Notes: generated by a model not told the origin, from the sequence alone. Numbered from the stretch's first letter, positions 24,492 through 33,504 are shown. The stretch: 64,000 bases of DNA from Saccharopolyspora aridisoli (GCF_004348445.1 NZ_SMKV01000023.1:21821-85820), one strand, 5' to 3'. A program made the numbers and translations.

Positions 24492-25247
24492 TCAGCCTCG
24501 GTGGAATTCGCCGCCGTCGGCGATCAACTTGCTCCCGGTGACCCAATTCGCGCGATCCGAAGCGAGGAACAGAACTGCGTTCGCGATGTCCTCGGGCCTG
24601 CCGTCGCGGCCCAGCGGGACCGGCGCGCCGTCCTGCCCCGGCTCCAGCCGCGCCCACTGCTGTCGCGTCTGCTCGCCGCCGGGGGTGGTGACTCGGCCGG
24701 GAGTGACGGTGTTGACGCGGACCCCGTGCGGGGCCAGGTCCGAGGCGAGCCCGCGGCTGTAGGTCTCGAGCGCCATCTTCGCCGCCGCGTAGTGCAGGAA
24801 CTGCGGCGGCGGGCTGTAGATCGCCGCCGAGGAGATGTGCACGATCGCCCCCGTTCGCCGCTCTCGCATCCCCGGCACGAGCAGGGCGTCCAGGCGCACC
24901 GCGGCGAGGAAGTTCAGGTCCAGCGCGTCCTGCCACTCCTCGTCGGGGATGGCGGTGGCGTCTTCGTGCGGCTGCGCGCCGCCAACGTTGTCGACCAGCA
25001 CGTCCACTCCACCCAGCACGTGCCGCGCCGCGTCCGCGAGCTCCTGCGCCCCCGCGCGGGTGCGCAGGTCGGCGGTGACGAGCGCGGCCCCGTCCGGCGC
25101 ACTGGTCGCGGTCCTGGCCGTCGTGAGCACCTGGGCACCGGCGTCGAGGAGACCGCGCACGACGGCCTCTCCGATCCCGCGGGTGCCACCCGTGACCAAA
25201 GCCCGCTTGCCCCTGAACTCCTGAATTCCACTTCCGAACGCGTGCAT
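24492..25247 (-). CDS. Short-chain dehydrogenase/reductase (oxidoreductase)
   Basis: A 251-residue classical SDR with ALVTGGTRGIGEAVVRGLL, the NNVGG-type loop (VDNVGGAQP), the catalytic Ser in HISSAAIYS and YAAAKMALE with Tyr and Lys. The C-terminal WVTGSKLIADGGEFHRG is typical of 3-oxoacyl reductase-like SDRs. ATG 25247 follows GAGGTG; the longer open frame to 25304 lacks a ribosome site. It is the first gene of the leftward SDR pair. The two proteins are divergent enough not to be a recent duplication. Confidence 0.88.
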   Translation of the reverse strand: MHAFGSGIQEFRGKRALVTGGTRGIGEAVVRGLLDAGAQVLTTARTATSAPDGAALVTADLRTRAGAQELADAARHVLGGVDVLVDNVGGAQPHEDATAIPDEEWQDALDLNFLAAVRLDALLVPGMRERRTGAIVHISSAAIYSPPPQFLHYAAAKMALETYSRGLASDLAPHGVRVNTVTPGRVTTPGGEQTRQQWARLEPGQDGAPVPLGRDGRPEDIANAVLFLASDRANWVTGSKLIADGGEFHRG

Positions 25248-25374
25248 GTCGCCGCACCTCTCATCAATGACTCGACTCGGCGAATTCCAGGGCGGGGGTT
25301 TCATCGCGTGAACGCCGCGCCGAGTGATTTCACGCTACGTCCGGAAAAGCCGTGTGATCAAAGACGAAGATGCA

Positions 25375-25407
25375 GCGGAGGCCATAGGCGAGTCCTATGG
25401 CCTCCGC
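25375..25407 (-). terminator. Terminator hairpin of the first DUF2236 gene
   Basis: A 14-bp perfect stem (25375-25388 with 25394-25407) and a 5-base loop, 49 bases past the stop at 25456. Confidence 0.85.
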
Positions 25408-25455
25408 GCGACGGGCAGCTCTGACCGGAACCGTTCGTTCGCTTGCCCGGCCAGT

Positions 25456-26271
25456 TCAGACCAGGGGCTTGCCCGCGCGCATGCGGCGGCGCAGGTCCCA
25501 GAGGTAGTAGTTGTAGGGGAAGCGGCGCAGGGGGCTCGGGAGGCGCAGCGCAACGGCGCCGATCGCCCGCGTGAGTCGGTCGAAGCGTCGCTGGTCACGG
25601 TTGTTCCAGGTCAGCCCCATCTGGTGGCGGAAGGTCTGGGGCAGGAACCCGGTGGTGATGAACTTGTTGAACGGCGCGAGCGGAACGCGCAGGACCGCCG
25701 GGAGGAAGCGGAGTTCCGCGATGTCGAGGAGGTGCCTCCGGACGGGCTCGTCGATGCGGACCTCGGCGAGGTTCTTCTCCCAGTAGTCGTCGAACTCGGC
25801 TCGGGTCGACGGCCACATCTCTGGCTTGACCTGCAGCGTCGTGCCCAGCGGGGCGGAGGCGGCGTAGATGGCCTCGCGGCGGTCGGCCGGGATGGGACGC
25901 CCCGTCATGGCCACGAAGGTATCCTCGTACCCCTTGTAGAGGCAGGCCGCGACCCACAGCTGGAGCTCCGGGTCGAAAGCGTTGTAGGACACCGGGCTCG
26001 ACTCCCCGGAACGCACTCGGGCGTGGGAGCGGTTCACCGACCTGCGATACGCCTTCTTCTCCTCCGCCGTCCCCAGCGTCGCCACCGACAGGTAGGTGAA
26101 GGTGGTGCGCGTGCGCTTGTACGGGCGATTGAACAGGTTTCCGCTGTCCACTGTGCTCTCCAGGACTCCGTAGCCGACCCCCGGTCGTCCCAGTTGCATG
26201 ATGACGTTCGCCGCCCCGGCCATCAGTCCCGCTCCGACGATGACGTCGTCGACCTCTTCCACCGGTGTCAT
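25456..26271 (-). CDS. MpaB-type oxygenase (DUF2236)
   Basis: 271 residues. The DUF2236/MpaB signature is seen as GAANVIMQLGRPGVGYGVLEST, RTRTTFTYLSVATLGTAEEK, VNRSHARV (heme or metal His), FDPELQLWVAACLYKGYEDTF and the C-terminal NNRDQRRFDRL. Relatives include the fungal MpaB oxygenase and bacterial latex-clearing protein folds. Most bacterial members lack an assigned substrate but sit near lipid or sterol genes. ATG 26271 has GGGAGG upstream; a GTG at 26277 is possible. A second, different DUF2236 gene lies 2.5 kb away at 28769, on the other side of the mce remnant. Confidence 0.82.
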   Translation of the reverse strand: MTPVEEVDDVIVGAGLMAGAANVIMQLGRPGVGYGVLESTVDSGNLFNRPYKRTRTTFTYLSVATLGTAEEKKAYRRSVNRSHARVRSGESSPVSYNAFDPELQLWVAACLYKGYEDTFVAMTGRPIPADRREAIYAASAPLGTTLQVKPEMWPSTRAEFDDYWEKNLAEVRIDEPVRRHLLDIAELRFLPAVLRVPLAPFNKFITTGFLPQTFRHQMGLTWNNRDQRRFDRLTRAIGAVALRLPSPLRRFPYNYYLWDLRRRMRAGKPLV

Positions 26272-26508
26272 GGCCACCTCCCTGTCGCCGCTGGGCCCAG
26301 TCCTGACCCCGTCAAAAAATCATGACTTCTGTTGTCTTCATGTCAATAGGTCCGAGTGGGTTACTCATGGACTGCAGGAACGCCGCTGGAAGATGTTTCC
26401 TGACTTCGCGAACGATCGAGCGACGGCTGTTGACATCCGGGCAACAGCCGGTTCAGCGTGTGTCGACGCAGTACGTGCGCGCCTGGTTCACAACGGAGGG
26501 AACATGCC

Positions 26509-27131
26509 GTGACCACAGCTGAGCAGGTACGCCGGTCAGTCGAGGGGCTGACCATCCCCGCGCTGCTGCGCCGCAACGCACAGGACTTCCCCGACCACCC
26601 AGCGCTCACCAGCGGGATCGGCCCGAACACCACGACCCTGACCTGGTCGCAGCTGCGCACCGAGGTCAGCGCGCTGACGCGTGGGCTCACCGCTCTGCGC
26701 CTGCGACGCGGCGACCGCATGCTCATCGCGATTTCCAAGCGGCCCGAGCACTGGGTCTGCGACCTGGCGGCGATCCACATCGGCGCGCTGCCCTGCACCA
26801 CCTACGACACGCTGAGCACCGAGCAATCCACTTCGTCGCCCAGCACAGCAACGCTGCGGTGCTGGCCCTGGAGGGCGCCTGGGCCAAGGCCAACGGCATC
26901 GGCACCACCGACCTCGACGAGATCGCCGCCCATCCCGAGGTGCGCGCGGCGCTGGACGAGGCGGTGACGGCTGCCAACCCGAACCTCGCCCGGGTGGAGC
27001 AGATCAAGACCTACCGAGTCGTGGCAGGCCCGTGGACCGCCGAGTCCGGCGAGCTGACGCCGAAGCTCAGCCTGCGGCGCACGGTGATCGCCGAGCGCTA
27101 CGCCGAAACCATCGAGGGGATGTACCGGTGA
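26509..27131 (+). pseudogene. Long-chain acyl-CoA synthetase (FadD15-like), internally deleted and frameshifted
   Basis: The N-terminus is intact (GTG at 26509 after GGAGGG; LTIPALLRRNAQDFPDHPAL, RGDRMLIAISKRPEHW). A one-base loss near 26822 (GAGCAATCC where GAGCAGATCC is expected) shifts the frame. The text then resumes as IHFVAQHSNAAVLALEG and jumps directly to the C-terminal domain (WAKANGIGTTDLDEIAAHPEV...GELTPKLSLRRTVIAERY). About 350-400 residues, including the ATP-binding P-loop-like motif and the adenylation core, are gone. It cannot be active. Confidence 0.85.
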
Positions 27132-27248
27132 GGTGTTGGCGGTGGGCCAACACCGCGCGACCCACCTCCGACCAGCACTGCTCGCCGCGTGAGCAAGACC
27201 GCTGCGGTACCTTTTTGACGTCGGAGCAGTCACCTGTGAGGAGTCGAG

Positions 27249-27869
27249 ATGAACGCCCAGCGCCCGGTCCAGCGGCGACGGATGGAGCCCGACGCGCGGC
27301 GCGCCGAGATCCTCGCGGTGGCCCGCAAGCTGTTCGGCGAGGGCAGCTTCTCGACTGTGTCCACTTCGGACATCGCGGCCGAGGCGGGCGTGGCGCGGGC
27401 GCTGATCAACCACTACTTCGGCAGCAAGCGCGAGCTGTACCTGGAGGTCGTGCGGCAGATGATGGTCATCCCGGCCTCGGTCTCCGAGCGGCTTCCCCCG
27501 ACGACGGCCGAGGAGAGGTTGTCGATCTGCGTGGACCGCTGGCTGGACGTCGTGGAGCGCAACCGCGACATGTGGCTCTCGGCGATCGGTGCGGAAGCCA
27601 TCGGGCACGACGACGAGGTCGAGCGGATCATGCTGGAGGCGGACGAGATCGCGACCGACCGCGTGCTGGAGGCTGCGATGATGGCCGATGTCGCGGTCGG
27701 GCGCGAGAAGCTGCGCGGGATGATCCGAGCGCACAGCGCCATGCTCAAGGCCGCTTCCCGGGAGTGGCTGGTGCGCGGCAGCCTCAGCCGCAGCGACCTG
27801 CACGTCATGCTCACCCGCACGGCGCTGCACCTGGTGAACACGGTCTTCCCCGCCGTGCGCGACGCCTGA
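27249..27869 (+). CDS. TetR-family regulator
   Basis: 206 residues. The N-terminal HTH is RRAEILAVARKLFGEGSFSTVSTSDIAAEAGVARALINHYF, then GSKRELYLEVV. The C-terminal domain is helical and without a recognised ligand signature. The ATG at 27249 follows GAGGAGTCGAG. It stands between the fadD remnant and the yrbE/Mas remnant and appears intact, so it may be the former mce-operon regulator left behind. Its present targets are unknown. Confidence 0.88.
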   Translation: MNAQRPVQRRRMEPDARRAEILAVARKLFGEGSFSTVSTSDIAAEAGVARALINHYFGSKRELYLEVVRQMMVIPASVSERLPPTTAEERLSICVDRWLDVVERNRDMWLSAIGAEAIGHDDEVERIMLEADEIATDRVLEAAMMADVAVGREKLRGMIRAHSAMLKAASREWLVRGSLSRSDLHVMLTRTALHLVNTVFPAVRDA

Positions 27870-27963
27870 GCCGGAACCGGTTGCCCGCCGGCGTCCTTCC
27901 ACGCGATCCTGCCCAACGGGTCTGCGTGGCAGGTTCACTCACCTCGACGACGGGGGAGCAGCG

Positions 27964-28285
27964 GATGACCCGATCTCCAGGGCCCGTCGCAGGCTTCAAG
28001 CCGGACTGCTGGTGGACTTCGGAGCCAGGACCGTCGCGGCGACCGCGCGGTTCTGGCGCGAGCGCGGCTGGCCTGGCGGGAGTGCCTGCACCAGGTGCAC
28101 TTCCTGGCCGCGGTCACCACTCTTCCCGCGCTGCTGGTGACGATCCCGTTGGGGGTCGTGGTGGCGCTCAACGTCGGATCGTTGGCCAGCCAGATCGGCG
28201 CTGAGGGGTACGGCGGGGCGGTGGTGGCCTTCGTGGTGGTCGGCCAGGCCGCTCCTCTGGTGTGCGCGCTGATTGTGGCCTGTTC
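27964..28285 (+). pseudogene. MlaE/YrbE-type permease (mce operon), N-terminal fragment
   Basis: The start of a YrbE permease can be read as LQAGLLVDFGARTVAATARFW and, after a one-base slip near 28071, RECLHQVHFLAAVTTLPALL followed by IPLGVVVALNVGSLASQIG and FVVVGQAAPLVCALIVA. These correspond to the first half of MlaE/YrbE. The sequence breaks off near 28285 and joins the tail of a Mce-associated protein. Frameshift and truncation make it non-functional. Confidence 0.78.
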
Positions 28286-28500
28286 CAAGGGGATGCCAGA
28301 ACCAGGCCACCTCGCAAGGAACGGTCCTCACCGCGGCCACGGTCGAAGCCGACCAGAACCGGGCGGTCATCGCACTCTTCGTCGATCAGGAGATCACCAA
28401 CAGGAACGACCCGGAACCCCGCATCGACCGGAACCGCATGCGGATGACACTCATCCACGAGAACGGCCGCTGGCTCATCGGAGGAATCGAACTCCTCTAA
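28286..28500 (+). pseudogene. Mce-associated membrane protein, C-terminal fragment
   Basis: About 65 residues (SQGTVLTAATVEADQNRAVI, FVDQEITNRNDPEPRIDRNR, MRMTLIHENGRWLIGGIELL) match the C-terminal NTF2-like part of Mce-associated proteins that end mce operons. The N-terminal membrane helix is missing. It is fused at about 28285 to a YrbE fragment, which implies deletion of the mceA-F genes between them. Confidence 0.75.
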
Positions 28501-28768
28501 CCCACGTCCGACCCGCCCAACACCCCCGATCACCCGAAACACCCGCCGAGGGGCATCATCGGTCAGGACTCTTGGCATGGCGTGGCCTCCGTGGCTGCGA
28601 TGTAGCTGTGGCGGAGTCTGCGACTCTATTGTCTCGCTGTCAACAACCATGGCTACCTAGACGGCGACTAGCACGAGATTCATTCTTCACCAACATGTTC
28701 CGCACTGTTGACCGTCGCCCAACAAGGAGCTACTTTCGATCTACGGGATGCGACGGGAGGTACCTGAG

Positions 28769-29662
28769 ATGCGGCGCTTCGACCGCCTGAAGACGATCCT
28801 CGCGATGGACCCCGAGCGGGATTGCGATGAGATCTACCGATTGCTCTCCCAGTACGAATTCCCCTGGGACTTCACGCGTTCCCTGGAACTCGCGCTGTTC
28901 CGCACCTACGCGGTCCCGACGATCGGCCGACTGCTCGACCGCACCGGCGAGTTCACCCGCTGCACGCAGAAGCGCTACGACGACACCGTCCTGGTGCTCT
29001 ACGAAATCCTCATCCCGAATTCCGAACGCTCGCGCGAGCAGGCGGTGGACCACCTCAACCAGATCCACTGGCGCTACCGGATCAGCAACGACGACTACCT
29101 CTACACGCTGGCAACGTTCGTGGTCATGCCCGTGCGCTGGATCAACGAGTTCGGCTGGCGCGCACTGCACCCCCACGAGATCCGTGCGCTGACGACGGTG
29201 TGGCGCCGGATGGGCGAGGACATGCGCATCGAGGCCATCCCGGAGACCTACGCGGAGTTCGAGCGCCTGCTCGACGACTACGAGCGCGACCGCTTCGCCT
29301 TCAACGACGGCGGCAGGCGCGTCGCCGACTCCACCATGCGCCTGTTCGGTTCCTGGTTCCCGCGTCCGCTGTCGGGCCCGGTCAGCGACGCGACCCGCCT
29401 CCTGATGGCCCCGCACCTGCTCGACGCGCTGAACATCCCCCGGCCTCCCGGAATCGCCCGCCGAGCCGTCCGGCACGCCCTCAAGGCCCGGGGCCAACTC
29501 CTCCGACTCGGCCCACCCCGTCCGGATTCCAACCCGGTCATCCCCCGCCCGGCCAGCTACCCCGACGGCTACCGCCTCGCAGACCTCGGGCCGGACTCCT
29601 TCCACCGCAACCGTTCCCGGCGCGACGCCCCACCTCCGGCGGCCTGCCCGGTTCCCCGGTGA
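28769..29662 (+). CDS. MpaB-type oxygenase (DUF2236), second subtype
   Basis: 297 residues. Characteristic segments are YEFPWDFTRSLELALFRTYAVPTIGRLLDRTGEF, KRYDDTVLVLYEI and HLNQIHWRYRISNDDYLYTLATFVVMPVRWI (read in parts), the last with the family's His-containing motif, plus WRRMGEDMRIEAIPETY. It belongs to the DUF2236 subgroup typical of mycolate- and sterol-related actinobacterial loci. The C-terminal ~40 residues are Pro/Arg-rich. ATG 28769 follows GGGAGG at a good distance; ATG 28748 is the alternative. The upstream 268 bases (28501-28768) are A/T-richer and should hold the promoter. Confidence 0.8.
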   Translation: MRRFDRLKTILAMDPERDCDEIYRLLSQYEFPWDFTRSLELALFRTYAVPTIGRLLDRTGEFTRCTQKRYDDTVLVLYEILIPNSERSREQAVDHLNQIHWRYRISNDDYLYTLATFVVMPVRWINEFGWRALHPHEIRALTTVWRRMGEDMRIEAIPETYAEFERLLDDYERDRFAFNDGGRRVADSTMRLFGSWFPRPLSGPVSDATRLLMAPHLLDALNIPRPPGIARRAVRHALKARGQLLRLGPPRPDSNPVIPRPASYPDGYRLADLGPDSFHRNRSRRDAPPPAACPVPR

Positions 29663-29893
29663 CACCAGGGGAACTCCACTCCTCGCGTCCGGCCGGTTCG
29701 CACGCGAGGTGAGCACCCTCTCGGTCGCCGTCGGGGTGGGTGTGCTGAGCCGGACGCTGGATCGCCTGGCAGTCGGGCCCGCAGTTCGCTCACATGGACG
29801 GACCCGACGGGGCCAGTGACCTGATCCCCTGCCCCTTTCCTCCTCCTGGTCGGCGAGGCGGTCGCAGATCGCTTTCGGTGGGGGGCTCTGTGA
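29663..29893. other. Non-coding stretch downstream of the second DUF2236 gene
   Basis: No supported gene. Together with the remnant at 29894-30139 it forms a ~600-base region without an intact gene before the GAF protein. Confidence 0.4.
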
Positions 29894-30139
29894 TCAGCGG
29901 GGACCTCGCCAAGTCCTGCGGTAACCCTCGCGAACCTCCCCACCGACGAGCTCGAGGACCTGGCTGGCTGCTGCGGTCAGCGCCGCCGCGTCGCCGGACT
30001 CGCACAGCTGGTGGTGTCCCTGGAGCAGTGCGGCGCCGCGCGCATGGTCGGCTTGGAGCAGACGTCGGGGCAGCCACTTGCCACCGCCGACCCAAGCTCC
30101 GCGGTGGTCGCAGAGCAGATCAGCGGCGGCGTGGAGCAC
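29894..30139 (-). pseudogene. Nucleotidyltransferase-like C-terminal fragment
   Basis: The stretch LLCDHRGAWVGGGKWLPRRLLQADHARGAALLQGH (read in parts) and AASQVLELVGGEVREGYRRTW resembles the C-terminal region of actinobacterial nucleotidyltransferase-domain proteins. The N-terminal catalytic part is missing, and a frame-shifted continuation (ERADREALQALFHAHEVQAV) is visible upstream near 30150-30230. The identification is tentative. Confidence 0.42.
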
Positions 30140-30259
30140 GTGTCCGCCGAGCGACCGCTTGGACCTCGTGCGCGTGGAAGAGCGCCTGCAGCGCTTCGCG
30201 GTCGGCGCGCTCGACGGACTCCCGTCCCGCTGCGGACCGCGAGAGCGCAGCGTCGGGCA

Positions 30260-30790
30260 TCACCGCGCGAGTTCGGCGATCTGCTCCGTCGAGGAGCAGT
30301 TGAGCGCGACGGCCGCGTGGGATGCGAGGATTCGTCCGTACTGCTCACACAGGGTTGTGAAGCCGTACGGTTGGGTGGAATAGAGGTCCAGAGCCGCGAT
30401 CCCGTCCTGCTCCGCGTAGAGCTGGTACCCGATCATGCTTCCGATCCCCAACTGCCGCGCGCCCGGGATGAAGTGCGGCCACCGCTTGTCGGTGCGCATG
30501 TCCACGACGCGGTACGACGTCTCCTCCCAGGCGGCGTCGAAGCACGGGCCTTCCTTCAGCTGCCCCTGGAGGTGGTTGGTTTCGACGACCAGGGTGCTGC
30601 TGGCCATCGCCGTGACGACCTCCTTCTCGAACACCAGCAGGACGCCTGAGTAGTGGCACGACGGCACGAGCTCCACCGCCAGGCTGGTGATGCGGGCCAG
30701 GATGTTCGGCAGCGTCCGCTCCACGTGGATCGCCCGCGCCATTGATTCCATCGTCTGTGGAATTTCTTCCTTCGTCTTGTCGAACCACAT
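30260..30790 (-). CDS. GAF-domain protein, apparently missing its ANTAR domain
   Basis: 176 residues forming one GAF domain (TLPNILARITSLAVELVPSCHYSGVLLV, LKEGPCFDAAWEETSYRVVDMRTDKRWPHF, GIGSMIGYQLYAEQDGIAALDLYS, FTTLCEQYGRILASHAAVAL, read in parts). In actinomycetes this GAF type is normally followed by an RNA-binding ANTAR domain after a phrase like EEQIAELARAL. Here TEQIAELAR runs straight into a stop, so the effector domain has been lost. ATG 30790 follows GAGGTGCTGGG. It may be a free sensor or a decaying gene next to other remnants. Confidence 0.75.
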   Translation of the reverse strand: MWFDKTKEEIPQTMESMARAIHVERTLPNILARITSLAVELVPSCHYSGVLLVFEKEVVTAMASSTLVVETNHLQGQLKEGPCFDAAWEETSYRVVDMRTDKRWPHFIPGARQLGIGSMIGYQLYAEQDGIAALDLYSTQPYGFTTLCEQYGRILASHAAVALNCSSTEQIAELAR

Positions 30791-31406
30791 CCCCAGCACC
30801 TCCGACCTCACTACCCGGGCCCTGAACTCGTTCGTCGACGACCTGGGGTTGTTAGAGCACCCCTGGACCCCGGTTACCCGGCATGCCGCTCCACATGCGG
30901 TACCCGGCACGAACAAGCCGCCCCTCGCGCAACAACCAACGCACGCGCCACATGCGGTCCAAGCAGCGGGACGTCGGCTCCGGGGTGATCGGAGCGGTGC
31001 CGAAGAGGCCTTCCGCACCGCTTCCCGATGCACCTCTCCGGTGCCTGCGGTTGTTCGGGCGGTAGCGCGGCACGTCCGAGACGTGATTCCCGCGAGGGCC
31101 GGGGTGACGTCTACGAGGTCGAGCCCCTCGACACCCCCGACCACTACCTGTTCCCCGAGGTCGTCCCGCGCTGCCGCAGCGCCCGAGAGTGACGCCGCCA
31201 ACGGGAGGCACCGAGGTCAGGTAGGGCGCGATGTAGGTGTGACCTACGACCTCCGCGACGATCCCGACGGCGCCCGCACCCGGGCTCTGCTCGGCAACCG
31301 CATCACCGACCTGGAACTCGTGAACAGCTCACATCCACGTCCGCCCGCTCGAGCGCCGAACACAGGGCCGACATCGATCCGATGCCGGCCCCTCCCCGGT
31401 TCAGCG
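30791..31406. other. Gap of 616 bases with small gene remnants
   Basis: No complete gene. A rightward stretch near 31109-31193 (GDVYEVEPLDTPDHYLFPEV, ending in a stop) and another near 31240-31330 (VTYDLRDDPDGARTRALLGN) look like tails or fragments of proteins in different frames. They are not identified. The region appears to be a graveyard between the GAF gene and the zinc locus. Confidence 0.4.
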
Positions 31407-32567
31407 TCAGTGACCCGCCAGCGGCGTTGCGATCTCGTTCGGCGACCGGGGGAGCGCGCCGGTCGCGATCTCCTGACCGGAGGCGATGTCGATCGCGTGG
31501 ATCTCCCGCTTGGCCGGGTCGGTCACGTACGCCGTGCCGCCGCGGACGAACAGCGCCGGGCGGGGCTGCTGCCACTCCAGCGGCTCCTCCCACTGGCCGA
31601 TCACCGGGATGCTGCGGACCACGCGGGCCTGAATTGGGTCGATCACGTGCAGCTGACCGTCGGTGCCCAGCACCAGCGCCTCACCGGCCGGGCCGCGGCC
31701 CAGCGAGCGGAAGGTGTAGCTGGTGCCGAGGTCGACCAGCTTCAGCGAGGAGTCCGCGGTGTTGACCAGCGCGACCTGCTGCGGGCGTTCGAGTTCCGCG
31801 TGCTCGTCCTGCTTGTAGTCGCCGAGCACGACCGGCGAGCGCTCGCTGCCCGCCTGGTTGCCGATCCGCCCGTACGGCGTGGGGCTGGTGATCTTGGTGA
31901 TCGCGCCGCCGCTGTAGACCAGCGCACCGTTCTCGCAGCCGATGACCACGGCCTCGCCTTGCGCGACGGCCTCGCCGTGCACGCCGGGGCAGTCCTCGTT
32001 CCGGGTGATCTCGTGGCGGTGCTCGTCGAGGACCGCGATGCCGGTGCGGTCCTCCTCGTTGCCCAGCGACAGCACCATCTGGCCGTTGGACAGCTCGACC
32101 GCGACGCCGTGGTGGGCCTCGGCGGCCGTGTGCTTGTCGGTGGCCGGCTTGCCGGCGAGCTCGGCTGTGTCGAACGAGGTCACCTCGCCCGTCCCGTCGG
32201 AGAACAGGACCGTGCGGCCGGCGTTGCGCACCACGTGACCCGGCTCGGGAGCCGGGAAGTGCACGTCGGTGAGCTGGGCGCGCACGGCGTTGAGCGCTTG
32301 GAAGCCCGTCGAGGTCGACACCATGACGTGCTCGGCGTCGCCGGCCGGGTTGAGCCGGTTGAAGCCCGGCAGCGGGATGTCCTCGGCCACGGCCAGGGTC
32401 CTCCCGTCGAGCACCAGGACACCGCCGTCGTAGGTGGTCACGATCGGGTCGGGCACGGCGGGGCCGGACCCGGCGGGCGCGGCGGCCTGCTGGGCGCCGG
32501 AACCGCACGCGGTCAGGGCCAGCGCCATCGTGGCGATGGCCACGGGTGGGCGAACCGGTTTCACCAT
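31407..32567 (-). CDS. aztD: Zinc metallochaperone AztD (lipoprotein)
   Basis: 386 residues. The N-terminal signal ends in LTACGSG, a lipobox that would anchor the protein outside the membrane. The rest is repetitive beta-propeller-like sequence (TYDGGVLVLDGRTL, HVMVSTSTGFQAL, TVLFSDGTGEVTSFD, HHGVAVELSNGQMVLSLGN, GALVYSGGAITKI, HVIDPIQARVVRSI, read in parts). AztD proteins bind zinc and pass it to the solute-binding protein AztC. It is the last gene of the leftward aztB operon, 25 bases after aztC, with AGGAGAGAAG before its ATG. Histidine pairs such as AHHG could be zinc ligands. Confidence 0.85.
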   Translation of the reverse strand: MVKPVRPPVAIATMALALTACGSGAQQAAAPAGSGPAVPDPIVTTYDGGVLVLDGRTLAVAEDIPLPGFNRLNPAGDAEHVMVSTSTGFQALNAVRAQLTDVHFPAPEPGHVVRNAGRTVLFSDGTGEVTSFDTAELAGKPATDKHTAAEAHHGVAVELSNGQMVLSLGNEEDRTGIAVLDEHRHEITRNEDCPGVHGEAVAQGEAVVIGCENGALVYSGGAITKITSPTPYGRIGNQAGSERSPVVLGDYKQDEHAELERPQQVALVNTADSSLKLVDLGTSYTFRSLGRGPAGEALVLGTDGQLHVIDPIQARVVRSIPVIGQWEEPLEWQQPRPALFVRGGTAYVTDPAKREIHAIDIASGQEIATGALPRSPNEIATPLAGH

Positions 32568-32592
32568 GGTCTTCTCTCCTTCTCCGAGGGGG

Positions 32593-33504
32593 TCAAGCGC
32601 CGAGCCCGGAGGCGATCGCCTCGGTGTTCGCGCGGGTCATCTCCAGGTAGGTGGCGGCGCCCCCACCCGGCTCGCTCAGCGATTCGGTGAACAGCGGCGT
32701 CACGCGGACGTCGATGCCGGCCTGCTCGGCCAGCACCCGCGCCAGCCGGTCCGGCTGCGAGGAATCGGCGAAGATCGTGCGCACGTTCGCGCGGCGGACG
32801 GCGTCGGCCAGCGACGACAGGTCGGAGGCGCTGGGCGAGGCCAGCGTCGTGCCGCCGGGGATCACGGCCCCGATCACCTCGAACCCGTAGCGCTGGGCGA
32901 GGTAACCGAACACGTGGTGGTTGGTGACGAGCTTGCGCTGCTCGGGCGGGATGCGCTCGAACCGCTGCGCCGTCTCGGCTTCGACCGCCAGCACCTGCTG
33001 CTGGTACTGCGCGGCGCGGGTTCTGACCGCCGCCGCGTCGATGCCGTCGACGTGCGCCACGACCTGGTCGGCGATCAGGTCGACGGCGCGGGCGACTCGC
33101 GACGGGTCGGTCCAGAAGTGCGGGTCCGGTTGGGTATCCGGTCCGGCGATCTCCAACGGGTCGACGTGCTCGGCGACCGCGAAGGCCGGAACGCCTTCCC
33201 CGACCGCGGCCTGGACGTTGCGCTGCACGCCGCCCTCCAGTCCGAGTCCGTTGTGCACCACGAGGTCGGCCTGTTCGAGTTCGGCGGCCTGCTGCGCGGA
33301 GATCCCGAACGAGTGCGGGTCGGCTCCGGGCGTCATCAGCACCGACACCGGCACCTGGTCACCGACGATCTGCCGCGTGATGTCGCCGAGGATGTTGGTC
33401 GTCACGACCACGTTGGGCCGCTGCTGCGCTCCAGCGGAGCAGGCGGTGAGGATCAGCAGCGCGGTGATCAGCGCGAGGACCGCGCGGGGTGCGGTGCGCT
33501 TCAT
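32593..33504 (-). CDS. aztC: Zinc ABC transporter substrate-binding protein AztC
   Basis: A 303-residue cluster A-I solute-binding protein. Lipobox LTACSAG near residue 22. Metal ligands: GADPHSFGIS (first His), PDPHFWTDP (His), TNHHVFGYLAQRYGF (His pair) and FADSSQPD (Asp). VVTTNILGDITRQIVGD and LVVHNGLGLE are family motifs. The His-rich loop between the lobes seen in ZnuA is absent, as expected for AztC, which receives zinc from AztD. It overlaps the upstream second AztD-like gene by ATGA. Confidence 0.9.
   Translation of the reverse strand: MKRTAPRAVLALITALLILTACSAGAQQRPNVVVTTNILGDITRQIVGDQVPVSVLMTPGADPHSFGISAQQAAELEQADLVVHNGLGLEGGVQRNVQAAVGEGVPAFAVAEHVDPLEIAGPDTQPDPHFWTDPSRVARAVDLIADQVVAHVDGIDAAAVRTRAAQYQQQVLAVEAETAQRFERIPPEQRKLVTNHHVFGYLAQRYGFEVIGAVIPGGTTLASPSASDLSSLADAVRRANVRTIFADSSQPDRLARVLAEQAGIDVRVTPLFTESLSEPGGGAATYLEMTRANTEAIASGLGA

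Noticed and set aside
30687..32690. 667-codon plus-strand frame
   Set aside because: Antisense across the GAF and aztD genes; typical long shadow ORF in high-GC DNA.
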